A stretch of 64,000 nucleotides of DNA from Tridacna crocea (GCA_943736015.1 OX031060.1:25063231-25127230); one strand, 5' to 3'. Shown: positions 52,648 to 63,185, numbered from the stretch's first letter. The notes: generated from the letters alone by a model not told the origin. Program-made: numbers and translations.

Positions 52648-52825
52648 TTAACCTTCCATAACAATAATCTCATTTTTCGCAATTCTTAAGAAGACTGGGC
52701 TTCTGAAACATTGTGACCATCATTTTATCATTCCTAAGATGTCATTTACATTTACTGACTCTCACTCTGCAAAATCAATGCTCTAAAGTTTGGTTAAGAA
52801 TTTTGTCACCTGGTAGAGGCAAAGG
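52648..52825 (+). mobile_element. decayed TTAA-FB
   Basis: TTAACCTTCCATAACAAT start and TTTTGTCACCTGGTAGAGG end. No hairpin. Confidence 0.32.
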
Positions 52826-53046
52826 TGTAAAAGGTTTTGGCTAACAAATAGGGTTCAGGGCCAGAATTCACCAACCATTCTTAGTGATGTGATGGCTTTC
52901 TGAACAGTTCGCCACGGATCTTTGTGCAAAGGAGTGGACTGATGGCGATCGTGGAGATCCATTAAAGATCTGTAAGTGTTCTTCTGGCGCTCTGCATAGC
53001 GATCTACGGCGCTCCGTGAGAGCCTAGTGGAATGGTGGTATTAGAA

Positions 53047-53265
53047 CATAACTCTTTACCACAGATTCCCGACTTTAATGACCCTGAGAAAAGAGCCTTT
53101 TGGAAACTTTGCGAGAAAAGGAGAAAACGCTGGTAACCAGATTCCCACACTGACTTCTACACTTCCCGAACCAATTTTAAATTTTTCAGTCACATTCTTT
53201 TTGTCATCTGCTAATGCTTTTGATTTGGACCAGTCTATAATTTTGTCACTCACTAAAGACTTACA
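53047..53265 (+). mobile_element. TTAA-FB type 1, right hairpin arm partly deleted
   Basis: ATAACTCTTTACCACAG start, GAGAAAACGCTGGTAACCAG then ATTCCCACACTGAC. End TTTGTCACTCACTAAAG. Confidence 0.78.
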
Positions 53266-53667
53266 ATATTATGAAAAAAAGAAGGTTTGCTTTTTGTTAT
53301 CAGCACTTTTTTTTTTGAAACAACATCCAATACATTTATGGAGAAAGGTAGTAAAAACTCAAATCATATTTATTCAGTAATGGGTCAAAACTCTAACTTC
53401 CCACAAAATATGAGAAAGATACATTTTTATGGGTAACAAAGTAAATAACAAACTGTGGCTTCAAACACTGTCCCATAAAAGAGCACTCTCTAACAATAGG
53501 CTGTAAAATTCAACACTCATCAAGTTTCATGTGTCTAATTGATGTGAGGCCATGGCAATGAACCATGCTGCTTGTCATGTTGTCAAAAATGGGAAATTTG
53601 TCATTGGTGCTCAGGTTTTTTCCATATGCTAAAAAACCTACTTGTGTAAACGTTGCTAAAATGTTCT
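53266..53667. other. unassigned DNA, no gene seen
   Basis: No repeat copy or coding-like segment recognised. Confidence 0.35.
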
Positions 53668-53897
53668 TTAACCCATAACCACACGAGAAAAATTTAGACT
53701 GGTCCAAATTGAAAGCATTTGCAGACAACAAAAGAAAGGTGACTGAAAAATTGAAATTTGTTCTGGGAAGGGTAAAAAAACACTGTGGGAAAAGGAGAAA
53801 ATGCTGGTTACCAGCATTTTCTCCTTTTCCCACAGTGTTTTCAAAAGGCTTCTTTCTCAGGGGCGTCAAAAGTAGGGATTGTGTGGTAATGGGTTAA
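53668..53897 (-). mobile_element. TTAA-FB type 1, complete
   Basis: TTAACCCATAACCACACGAG to GTGTGGTAATGGGTTAA, 230 bp. Perfect palindrome. Confidence 0.95.
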
Positions 53898-53906
53898 CTT
53901 AATAAT

Positions 53907-54184
53907 TTAATGAGGGATGAAATTTTGGACATGTCCAAATTGACCATTGTTAGCAGTATGCCAATTCAGGCTTAAATGAGTGCATTTTTCTGCAATGGGC
54001 TGCACCAGGCTGAAGTTCTGATGTTGCTTGCTCAAGGACATTCCAATGTACCTTACAGCCTCAGTCAGGGTTGAATAAGCAATATCTGCAAACAAGGCTT
54101 TACCAGCATTTTCTCCTTTTCCAACAATGTTTTCAAAAGGCTTCTTTCTCAGGGACGTTAAACCAGGGATTGTTTGATTAAAAA
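53907..54184 (-). mobile_element. TTAA-FB with the first hairpin arm replaced
   Basis: Left part TTAATGAGGGATGAAATTTT to about 53990. Right part starts exactly at the apex (TACCAGCATTTTCTCC, 54102) and ends GGATTGTTTGATTAAAA. The roughly 110 bp between are unrelated. Confidence 0.62.
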
Positions 54185-54340
54185 AAACTTAGGGTGAGTG
54201 GTAAAAGGGTTAAGTGATAATGCCAGAACCAGACGAGATGGTATAACTTTAAATTTAATGACAGTTTTATGAGTCCCAGGTAAATTTTTATCACAAACCA
54301 TTACAGAGTACATGTATTGTCCTGATCTAATCTTATTATC

Positions 54341-54575
54341 CATAGCCCTTTACTGAACAATCCCTTTTCCTAATAACCCTTGTGAAAAAGGCTCTTGAAA
54401 ACTTCTGTGTCAAAATAAATGGAAAAAATCCCTCTGGCCAGCATCGCCTCCTTTCCAATATTTTCAACTCTTCCAAGAATAAAATACAATATATGAGCCA
54501 GTTATAGATCTAAAAATGTGTTGTCTTAAAATGATCTCAATTTGGACAAAATGATTTCAATATTGACATGACTAT
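54341..54575 (+). mobile_element. decayed TTAA-FB
   Basis: ATAGCCCTTTACTGAACAATC start. Altered hairpin. Right arm with a duplicated ATGATYTCAATWTTGACA. Confidence 0.42.
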
Positions 54576-54607
54576 TAAGTGTTGATGTTCAGTCTCAGTT
54601 TATGGTT

Positions 54608-55010
54608 CATCTTCCCGAGCCAAGGTTACAATCACTACATGGATCGTACCTTGGCTGATTGAGCCCGATTTCGAGATTCCTGCGATGCGCCTTCTATTGG
54701 ATGCTAGTTATTACCCCCCTTTACATCATATTTCTAAAAGCCAATAAGATATCGTTTTACAAACCACTTACGAATATACTTGAAGTGATAAGCAGACATC
54801 CACATGGGTTTCCAAGTTTACCTTCTATCCGAAAGGTAGCGACCTTATTCTATTTTTATCAAAGATGAAATGCTACGAGCGATTTCATTTGTTCCAGTTA
54901 GAGCTGGCTGCATCCAATGAAAAAGTGTATTGGAGGCATGTAAAAATCAAGCTCGATCTGCCAAGGGTAGAGTAGCGTAGTGAATTGTCAGCCTTGGCTT
55001 GCGAAGATGC
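54608..55010 (+). mobile_element. CATCTTC element, copy 2
   Basis: CATCTTCCCGAGCCAAGG to CCTTGGCTTGCGAAGATG. Flanked by exact TTATGGTT at 54600-54607 and 55011-55018. Shares GGTTTCC, ACCTTCTATYCGAAAGGTAG and TTTTTATCAAAGATRAAATG with copies 1 and 3. Confidence 0.87.
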
Positions 55011-55256
55011 TTATGGTTGCTTTGCAGACATTCTTGGCTTCAACTCAATATATCATGCATTTATAACATGCAGTCTGACCAGTTTGGATCTACATGCCTC
55101 ACTATTTTTTAATGATAAGTGTATTTCCATCCGAAAGAGCTTTTTAGAAGTTGTAATATTTCAGTCTTTACTGACTAATACTGGCTACATGATAGCCTCC
55201 AAGTCAAAAAAAGATTAAGACGAGTTCATAAGTAAAAGCATTTTTTGAAAGACATT

Positions 55257-55437
55257 TTATATGTGATTCAAATAAAAGGATTTGTCCTAAAAAGTGACAA
55301 AAACGTTGGAAGAAAACAGTACCAAGTTAACAGCATCTTACTGATTTCCAACAATCTTTTTTAAACCATTTTAAAACCTTCTACTTTAGGGTCATAAAAC
55401 CACAGGATCACTACAATCTTATACAGGGTAAAGGGCT
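55257..55437 (-). mobile_element. decayed TTAA-FB
   Basis: AACGTTGGAAGAAAACAG, CCAACAATCTTTTTTAAACC and TTAGGGTCATAAAACC hint at the family. Weak. Confidence 0.3.
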
Positions 55438-55527
55438 ATCTGTCTCCTGTTTTACAAAAAGACAAATTCAATCAAACTTTGTCGACACCGCGGGTGTTCA
55501 AAACCATTAAAGTAAATTTATTCAATT

Positions 55528-55762
55528 TCAACTCTTTGCCAGACAGCAAAATTTTTGACTGGTCCAGATTGAATTAAGCAACTGAGAAGGAAGCCTTTTG
55601 AAAACATTGTAGGAAAAGGAGAAAATACTGGTAACCAGCATTTTCTCCTTTTCCCACAATGTTTTGTACCCTTCCCAAGAAGTTTTAAGCCATATTTCTT
55701 TTGTCATCTGCAATTGCTTTCAATTTGGATGTTTAAATTTTTGTTGTTTGGTTAAGAATTAA
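55528..55762 (+). mobile_element. TTAA-FB chimera with right-end sequence at both ends
   Basis: Left 47 bp (TCAACTCTTTGCCAGACAGC to GACTGGTCCAGATTGAA) are an inverted right end. The body then runs left to right from ACTGAGAAGGAAGCC to GTTTGGTTAAGAATTAA, so the normal left end has been exchanged. Confidence 0.78.
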
Positions 55763-55799
55763 TGTAACAGAGGTAATGGGACTTACCTGTGAAATGTTA

Positions 55800-55939
55800 G
55801 AAATTACATATGTTGCAAGAAAAATAGAGAATGCTGCTTAATTACGGTGTACCAGCATTTTCTCCTTTTCCCACAATTTTTTCAAAAGCTGTCATTCTCA
55901 GGGTCATTTAAAATTGGGATTATTTGGTACAGACTTAGA
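55800..55939 (-). mobile_element. TTAA-FB partial
   Basis: GTACCAGCATTTTCTCC onward to GGATTATTTGGTACAGAC. The first arm is mostly lost. Confidence 0.5.
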
Positions 55940-56372
55940 AAAGAACAGTTATGCAAATTAATCCCCATAATTGTGCCATTCAATCATACCTGAGCACTTG
56001 GTTTGGTTACCTTTCACAACTTCAGTTGCCTATGTAACCAATGTACATCAACATCAAACTACATGAACACTGAACAGTCAATAGTCATGTAGTCTGATTC
56101 TTGATCCATCACATTTCCTTTGGCCAACCTGCATTCTGTATTGAAAAAAGCTTCAACTTGCAAATGCTTTGGTCTTATTTCTTGACTAAAAATGTCTGAT
56201 GGGTTATTCTGCACCTTTGGAAAGGTTAAATTTAATCCATATTTTCATTATGCAGTTCTTCCTTCTTTGAAACATTTTTCAGACTAGGTTTTAGAATTGC
56301 TAAAGACTTATAATCATACATACTGGCAAATTCAAAATGCTTTCAATGCTATTTCTGCACCAACACAAGACT
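55940..56372. other. unassigned DNA, no gene seen
   Basis: GTAGTCTGATTCTTGATCC and CTTGACTAAAAATGTCTG near 56090-56195 match the repeat at 39045. No gene supported. Confidence 0.4.
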
Positions 56373-56570
56373 TTAACCCTTAACCACACCACAAAATTTT
56401 GGACATGTCCAAAGTGAAAGCATTTTGTTGGTTTGCTTCCAAAACCTCGGAACTGCACCTGTAGTTACGAGGTTTTGGCAGCAAACCAATAATTTCACTT
56501 TTGACCAATACTCAAAATATGGCTCAAATGATAGAACTTGTCTTTGATAGGTCCAAAAGCATTTCAGAAA
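56373..56570 (-). mobile_element. TTAA-FB interrupted by a 62-bp palindrome
   Basis: TTAACCCTTAACCACACC to GAAAGCATTTT, then the palindrome, then ATACTCAAAATATGGCTC continuing the right arm. Hairpin and far end lost. Confidence 0.58.
56428..56489. mobile_element. 62-bp palindromic foldback, CCAAAACCTCG family
   Basis: TTGGTTTGCTTCCAAAACCT and GTTTTGGCAGCAAACCAA, nearly perfect inverted arms. It interrupts a TTAA-FB, which shows that it can insert. Confidence 0.75.
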
Positions 56571-56589
56571 AATAGGGGCTTCCAAACTG

Positions 56590-56995
56590 ACAGCAATTCA
56601 AAACTAGAACTTGTTTTTGTACCAAAAAGAAAACAAAGCAAAGTGTTCACCCCCCTTTTTTTGTGTCATGATACTTCATCTTATGGTGCTTTACAAATGT
56701 GTGAAGTTTTATCAAAATATCTGAAAAGGTTTCTGAGCTATTGAGCAGAAATGATTTGTGATGGAATATAATCAAAGGGGAATAACTTGAAAAATAGACA
56801 AGCCAGAGTTACAGTTCTTAGGCATAACAGTTTGTCTCATAGTGCTCTACAAATGTGTGCAGCTTTATCAAAATATCTTAAAAGGGTTTCTATTTATACA
56901 GCAGACACAATTTGTGACGATCAGACAGATTGACAGACACACATGGGGAGAAACAACATGTCTCCAAACCCTGATGGGGGAGACATATTGACAAA
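56590..56995 (+). repeat. interspersed repeat ending in a CATGTCTCC hairpin
   Basis: TCATAGTGCTCTACAAATGTGTG and TTATCAAAATATCT occur twice about 130 bp apart, followed by GACAGATTGACAGACACACA and a terminal ACATGTCTCC / GGGGGAGACAT hairpin. Same design as the elements at 26246 and 27107. Confidence 0.55.
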
Positions 56996-56999
56996 ATGA

Positions 57000-57146
57000 T
57001 GAGTGGCTAAAATGAGAGAACTTTTCCTGAAACGCTTCTATAGGCTTTCTTCCTAAAAACTGTTCAAACTCCTAATTGCCTGGTAACCGGTTAAAAAAGA
57101 TCACCAAACAACAAAATTCTAGATTTATCCACACTGAAAGCAGACT
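57000..57146 (-). mobile_element. two TTAA-FB end fragments
   Basis: GGCTTTCTTCCTAAAAACTG to GGTAACCGGTTAA is one end. GATCACCAAACAACAAAATTC after it is the start of the other end. Confidence 0.38.
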
Positions 57147-57383
57147 GTTTTGCCATGGATTACCCAGACGACATGACTGCAACTGTCCCATAAACTTGCT
57201 GAGATAGAGCTTATTGTCACAATGAGACAAAATTCACTCAAAGCAATTTCTAAAATAAAGAAAAGGAGAGTCCTAGCCGTGTGTATTGTGATGGGACATT
57301 TTTCTTGCTCAATGGGACAATGGGTCAGAAACATGGCCCAGGGAAAATACTGGGAATCAACTGTAGATGACATATAGGATATG

Positions 57384-57527
57384 TGTTTTTTTCGGTGTAA
57401 GATCGAAATTTATTTCATCGAGTGGACATCATCGGTAATATTTTCACTCGTGGCACAGCCACGAGTGAAAATATTACCGATGGTGTTCACGAGATGAAAT
57501 AAATTTCAATCTTTCACCGAAAAAAAC
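57384..57527. repeat. 144-bp inverted repeat, CACTCGTGGC centre
   Basis: Arms TTTATTTCATCGAGTGGACA and its complement, TAATATTTTCACTCGTGGC against GCCACGAGTGAAAATATTA, with only ACA between them. A related half-copy (GGTATTTTCACTGGTGG, GTAAGATCGAAAAATATTTT) follows at 57735-57800. Confidence 0.82.
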
Positions 57528-57971
57528 AAATATTCTATTTATTTTATGCTTTTAATCCTTTATGGGAGGAGCTTTATCAAAATTCAGGTCAGTTCTTTTC
57601 CCTTATTCCCCGTGGCGTACCCCTCCCGCATAGCAACGTTACGTCAAGCGCGTGAACTGTAAGGTATATGACGTCATATTTCCCATCTGGTTGTTAGGCA
57701 CGCGCAATTTACCTAGGCAACAAGAACGTGAAAATCGGTATTTTCACTGGTGGTACCAGTGTAAGATCGAAAAATATTTTCACTGCTATTTCTCGATATC
57801 CTACCGGAAAGCATGAAATAAATACATGTATCAGCGGTCTTGCACAATTCATTTTGTTTCTGATAGAATAGAACATAACTTAGGATACAATATCCAGTCA
57901 TTTACCAACATTTCTTCCTTATCAAATACTAGTACCAGTATTACTTTCATAAGTCTTTTTTCCTCTGCATG
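57528..57971. other. unassigned DNA, no gene seen
   Basis: Apart from the half-copy of the inverted repeat at 57735-57800, nothing is recognised. Confidence 0.35.
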
Positions 57972-58093
57972 GTCTTATTCTTCAAGATTTCCTGACTGTG
58001 ACAGTAACAGAACTTCTGATTGGCTAAACCATATGGTTTAGCCAATCAGAAGTTCTGTTACTTTCACAGGTAGAAAATCTTGAAGAATAAGAC
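57972..58093. repeat. 122-bp palindrome centred on ACCATATGGT
   Basis: GTCTTATTCTTCAAGATTT at one end and its complement at the other. The inner 60 bp (AACAGAACTTCTGATTGGCT onward) are a perfect palindrome. Decayed relatives lie at 9460 and 9590. Confidence 0.88.
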
Positions 58094-58104
58094 AAAGAAT
58101 GTTC

Positions 58105-58333
58105 TTAACCCTTTCCCAAATGACAAACTTTTGAACTAGACCAAATTGAAAGCATTTGCAGACGACAATTCAACTCCTGTTGAAAAGATGATTTCTGTCT
58201 AGAATAGGGTAGTAAACATTGTGGGAAAAGGAGAAAATGCTGGAAACCAGCAATTTCTCCTTTTCCCACAATGTTTTCAAAAGGCTACTATTCCAGACCC
58301 ATAAAAACCAGAGATTGTTTGGGAAATGGTTAG
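58105..58333 (-). mobile_element. TTAA-FB type 4, complete
   Basis: TTAACCCTTTCCCAAATGAC to TTTGGGAAATGGTTAG. Carries GGCTACTATTCCAGACCC, the complement of the type 4 signature at 509-716, with both hairpin arms present. Confidence 0.92.
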
Positions 58334-58383
58334 TGAATACAGACCCAGGTCCTGGATACTTTGGTACATGTATCCAGTGTTAA

Positions 58384-58751
58384 AGAGTTACCCTTCACCA
58401 TACAATCTAAAATTTTAATTACCCTAAGGAAGAAAGCTTTTGACTTGTGACATTGTGAGGAAAAGGAGAATTTTTCTCTCATTACTTCAGCCACATTACA
58501 CACTGCAAGCGCTGTAGTATGGAAGCAGAATTCCACATGGAGGGAGTGATTTCGATTAAAAAATTGAAAATATTAATTATTCTCCACTAAGCCCTATTTT
58601 GTGGGCACTCATTCAAATCATCTCACCGAAACCATTCTAATGAGTACACACAACATAGGGTTACAAAGAGAAATAATGATTTTCGAATAGCATCACTTCC
58701 TCTTATACAGAAGCTCTGTGGAAGGGTCTAAATTTTTGTTGTCTGGTAAAA
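58384..58751 (+). mobile_element. TTAA-FB interrupted by a GAGGGAGTGAT foldback
   Basis: TTACCCTTCACCATACAATC start, one hairpin arm to GGAGAATTTTTC, right arm to about 58534. The end resumes after the insertion as GGGTCTAAATTTTTGTTG and TGGTAAAAC. Confidence 0.6.
58535..58720. mobile_element. foldback element, GAGGGAGTGAT family, second copy
   Basis: GGAGGGAGTGATTTCGATT at left and CATCACTTCCTCTTATAC at right. The centre contains GGGCACTCATTCAAATCAT and TTCTAATGAGTACAC. More diverged than the copy at 11070. Confidence 0.68.
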
Positions 58752-58989
58752 CTAGAAGAGCAGTTATCAAGGACCGTCTAGGGTCATGTGGTCTTACCAA
58801 TATTATTTTCTCCCAGTGTTTTTCTACATCAAATATTAATAAATAAATGTCCTGTGAATGGACAGGATGTCATTCAGTAGCCAGCCTAGACACATTTATT
58901 GACCCTATGATAAAGATAACTGACTGTGTAACATTCTGCTGCCAGTGGACACTGAAAGACATTGTTTGCACACCTGTTCTACCTCTAGC

Positions 58990-59165
58990 CCTTGACCAAA
59001 TAATCTCATTCTTATGATTATGACCCTGAGAAAGATTACTTTTGAAAAACATGGTGGGAATAGCAAAAAAATGCTGGTATCCTGGTCCAGCATTTTCTCC
59101 TTTTCCCTCTATGTATTTTTTCCCTTTATTCTGAGTTTACACTTGACAAATGGCATCATTGCTGC
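58990..59165 (+). mobile_element. diverged TTAA-FB
   Basis: CTTGACCAAATAATCTC start, GACCCTGAGAAAGATTAC left arm and altered apex TGGTATCCTGGTCCAGCATT. Ends in unrelated sequence. Confidence 0.48.
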
Positions 59166-60072
59166 TTATACCTGTATCATACTGTACTGTATTTGGTCTC
59201 TCAGGTGCTATACATAAACATGTATTCAATTTGGCTTCTGCAACTGCTACAAAGAAAGGCATTTTAGTAGAACATTTTGTCCTTTGGCTACATTAGAGAC
59301 TGTATCAGCTTGTACTGAACCAATACTTTATAGCACTTTATCAACCTTGAAGCTTACTTGTTTACTGGTGAACATTGTTTTCAAAACTTCTTCAACAGAA
59401 GTCCAGTAAAATAAATTAAATACCAGAGGGAAGGAAATGCTCTGACTCCACCCCCATCCCACAGACACACACACTTAGAAGTCAATAACTCATGGTTGAG
59501 AAGATCCTTAGGAGCTGGAAGCTAGTTTTGAATTTTCAGCTTTAGAAACTTCAAGGAGTTTCAATGAAAGGAGAAAAAACACATCCCTGTACAAACATAT
59601 CTTTGGAGCCAGTGTACCTATCCATATGGAATTTTAGGAAAAATGCGGTTACCGGATTCGTGAAATGGTACTGGTTTGATATTGCACAGCATTTATGTAA
59701 AATACAGTCATATTTTAAAAAAAAAAAAATGTTCTAAATGTGGAGACTTCCTCATGGTTAGAACTGGAAACGTTGACTTTTCTTGTAAACGGCTTACATC
59801 CACTGAAATCTGGAAACCAAAGTATCATATAATAAGACGAGTACGTTTTCAGTGGGACCCCCCCTGAGAAAGATATCTGGATCCGCGCTTGTTCTAACAT
59901 CAGATAGCCTTGGAAAAGGCATAAAAAATGTTATGCTGAATGAAAATGATGGTGGTAGCCTTTCCGAGAAGGTTTTTCCAGCCTTTAGAAACAACACACT
60001 TGATTTCAGATTTTGAGTAACAGGTACTCTGCTGTCAGCAGACAGATGCTTTAACTCAGACACTTCTTAACC
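59166..60072. other. about 0.9 kb without a recognised gene
   Basis: Includes an A-run of 13 at 59717-59729. No repeat or supported coding segment. Confidence 0.4.
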
Positions 60073-60478
60073 CATCTTCGCAAGCCAAGGCTGACGATTC
60101 ACTACACTACTCTAGACTACCTTTGGCGGATCGAGCTTGATTTTTATTCACCCAATACGCTTTTTCATTGGATGCAGCCAGCTCTAGCTGCAACGAATTA
60201 AATCTCCCATAGCATTTCATCTTTGATAAAAATAGAACAAGGTCGCTACCTTTCGTATAGAAGGTAAACATGGAAATCCATGTGGATGTCTGCTTATCGT
60301 TTCATGTGTATTCGTAAGCAGTTTGTAGAACGATATTTCATTTGCTTTTAAAAATATGATGTAAAGGGGGGTTATTACCAGCATCCAATAGAGGGCGCAT
60401 CGCAGGAATCTCTAAATTGGGCTCAATCATCCAAGGTAAGATCCACGTAGTGATGGCAACCTTGGTTCGTGAAGATGG
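60073..60478 (-). mobile_element. CATCTTC element, copy 3
   Basis: CATCTTCGCAAGCCAAGG to CCTTGGTTCGTGAAGATG, inverted relative to copies 1 and 2. Flanked by exact TCTTAACC at 60065-60072 and 60479-60486. The right duplication overlaps the terminal TTAACC of the next TTAA-FB, so this element landed on that border. Confidence 0.87.
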
Positions 60479-60480
60479 TC

Positions 60481-60701
60481 TTAACCCTTTACCACCTGAT
60501 CCCATTTTAATGGCCATAAGAAAGAAGTCTTTAAAAAACATTAAGGGAAAAGGAGAAAATGCTGGTAACCAGCATTTTCTCCTTTTCCCCCAGTGTTTAT
60601 TACCCTTCCAAGGGCAACCAAGATCATTTGAATTAAATTATTGTCTGCAAGAATGCTTCAATTTAGATCTGTCTGAAATTTTGCTGTATGCTAAAGGGTT
60701 A
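60481..60701 (+). mobile_element. TTAA-FB type 1
   Basis: TTAACCCTTTACCACCTG to GTATGCTAAAGGGTTA. Apex CTGGTAACCAG. Confidence 0.88.
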
Positions 60702-60925
60702 TATCATCATCCTGTCATCTGGTAAAAGGTTTAAGTGTTTGATTAATATGGAGATAGGTATTATCAAATTTAACTTATCAATCTTTGCATTCAAATACAG
60801 ACTTTAATACTAGGCTAAGAATGAAATGATAAAAAATGTTTTATCGGAAATACCCCTAATGTCACCATGGTACAAATGTTTTGTCATAAGTTTAAATTGA
60901 AACCTTTTTCACCTATTTAAACAGT

Positions 60926-61100
60926 TTAACCCTTTACCACAAATGCATAACATTTATAACTTGTCTAAATTCAAAGTCTTTGCAGACAGTAATTTAAATG
61001 TAACCTAAAATGTCAACAGTATTTTCTCCTTTTCCAACAATGTTTTCAAAAGGCTTTTTTCTTGGGACCTTAAAAATTTGTCTTTGTGGTAATGGCTTAA
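60926..61100 (-). mobile_element. TTAA-FB, first hairpin arm deleted
   Basis: TTAACCCTTTACCACAAATG to TTGTGGTAATGGCTTAA. Only the ACAGTATTTTCTCC arm remains. Confidence 0.72.
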
Positions 61101-61102
61101 AG

Positions 61103-61344
61103 CTATATACAAGACAATCTTTATGACCCTGTAAAACAAAGCTTTTGGAATCATCATTGGAAAAAAAAATGTTGCTATTTAAACAGTGTTTTCTCCTTTT
61201 CAGGCAATGATACCAACAGTTACCTAACCTTTAAAAAAAAAAATGTTTTGCCTATCATGAGTCTATCAACTTTAAGCCATCTTATGTTAACACATTCATT
61301 ACAGAAAAGGTCTTTCATTTTTGTCATATGGTAAAAAAGTTAGG
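61103..61344 (+). mobile_element. decayed TTAA-FB
   Basis: ACCCTGTAAAACAAAGC, AGTGTTTTCTCCTTTTC and TTTGTCATATGGTAAAAAAG are in family order with much divergence between. Confidence 0.42.
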
Positions 61345-61439
61345 CTTACAAATCTTTAAGTAAACACGGCCATTATTACAGATCAATATCAGAAAGTCAC
61401 TGGCCCTAATCGCACAAGGTTACACCCTTATGAAAAATC

Positions 61440-62170
61440 ACCACATTGCCATGTTGTAATCAGTGTGTTGCCAGTCTGTTGCCATTGTCCTCACAGTGTA
61501 TATCCAGATTATTTCCAGATTGTTTCCAGTCCATTGGGATTTATTTCCAGCTCAACCAGTGTATAACCATTGTATTGCCATTGCATTGCCAGAACTGGCA
61601 TCAGTATGGCACTATACTAGCACTAGGCTGACAACAAACTGGGAACAGACTGAATGCATATTGGGACATAAAAATTCATACTCAAATTATTTCATTCTGA
61701 ATACACCAAATTTAAGGAAGATTATCTCGTAAATCTGACAACAAACTGATACTAAACTGACAATGTAAAAAGATCTGACAATAATCGACCAATTTGTCTG
61801 ACAATAGGAGGGATTTTGGACTTTCCAGATAAATGTCAGACTATATCCAGAGTATTGTCAGGTATCTGACAATAATGCTGGTTACAGACTGGCAATACAT
61901 ATTCTGGTAATAGATGGCAATACTAGGTTCTGGTAATAAATGGCAATACTATTACCAAATGAAATGACCCTCTTATAAAACTGACAACAAGCTGATACTT
62001 GACTGACATAATGTAGAAAGGTCTGACGATAACTGCCCAATTCGTCTGACAATAGGAGGGATTTTGGACTTTTCAGATAGTGTCAGATATATGATAATAT
62101 GCTGGCTACAAACTGACAATATAGACAATGGTGATGAATGGCAATACTCGGACAATACAATGTGGCAGCA
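61440..62170. repeat. inverted arrays of degenerate TTGCCAGT units
   Basis: The first part (61440-61620) is rich in TTGCCAGTSTRTTGCC-type units. The later part (61870-62170) is rich in the complement CTGGCAATA. Between and within lies a direct repeat of about 240 bp period (TCTGACAATAGGAGGGATTT at 61797 and 62045). The layout is like the GTTCATGAAC element at 32216, but I see no clear terminal repeats. Confidence 0.6.
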
Positions 62171-62378
62171 ATAGAACTGTCACAAAGCACGGTAATACCC
62201 TTCACAAGCACCTTCTTACTGGGGCAGCACATTTAATGACCTTTATCTTGACCCACGTGACACAAAGCAATAGGTTACCTCCTTAGGTCTTGAGAAACAC
62301 TTGTATGAAGTTTCAGGGTCCCAGATCGAACACCTAAACTGCGTTAATGATTTGCATCCAGAACGAAAAGGGACCAGT

Positions 62379-62607
62379 TTAACCCATTACCACACAATCC
62401 CTACTTTTGACGCCTCTGAAAAAGAATCCTTTTGAAAACACTGTGGGAAAAGGAGAAAATGCTGGTAACAAGCATTTTCTCCTTTTCCCACAGTGTTTTC
62501 AACCCTTTCCAGCACAAATTTCTATTTTTGAGTCATCTATATTTAGTCGTCTGCAAATGTTTTCAATTTGGACCAGTCTAAAATTTTCTTCTGTGGTAAA
62601 GAGTTAA
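62379..62607 (+). mobile_element. TTAA-FB type 1, complete
   Basis: TTAACCCATTACCACAC to CTGTGGTAAAGAGTTAA, 229 bp. Apex CTGGTAACAAG. Confidence 0.95.
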
Positions 62608-62740
62608 AAACAAATATATACTATTCAAAATTTGCGTGGAACCATCATATAAGATTAAGCCTAGATACATATTCATGGTTTTACAATAATGTGACATTGC
62701 CCTACAGATTAAACAGACTACAAGTAGTGGAAATAGATCT

Positions 62741-62960
62741 TTAACCCTTTACCAAGCAAAGCCAACTTTTAAAGAGAATGAGAAAAGAAAGCCACTGGAA
62801 AACATTGCTGGAAAAGGGGAAAATACTGGTTACCAGCATTTTCTCCTTTCCCGAAATGTTTTTTAACCAAAGAAAGACAGTAAATTGTATGTTGTGTTTG
62901 GTTTTTAGTCTGCTTTCAACTTGGACGCTTCTAGAATTTGATAATGTGGTGAAGAGTCTA
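62741..62960 (+). mobile_element. TTAA-FB type 1, diverged
   Basis: TTAACCCTTTACCAAGC to ATGTGGTGAAGAGTCTA. Abuts the next copy. Confidence 0.87.
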
Positions 62961-63185
62961 CTCTTTACCACACAATTCTGACTTTTAATGACCCAGTGCA
63001 AGAAGCCATTTGAAAACATTTTGGGAAAAGGAGAAAATGCTGGATACCAGCATCTTCTCCTTTTCCATCAATATTTTCCACCATATCAAAGAAAACTCAC
63101 ATAATTTGAGCCACACTGAAATTTTCGTCTGCAGATGTTTTCAATTTGGACAAGTCTAAAACTTTGTCATTTGGTAAAGAGTTAA
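62957..63185 (+). mobile_element. TTAA-FB type 1, complete
   Basis: TCTACTCTTTACCACAC (mutated TTAA) to ATTTGGTAAAGAGTTAA, 229 bp. Apex CTGGATACCAG. Confidence 0.9.
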
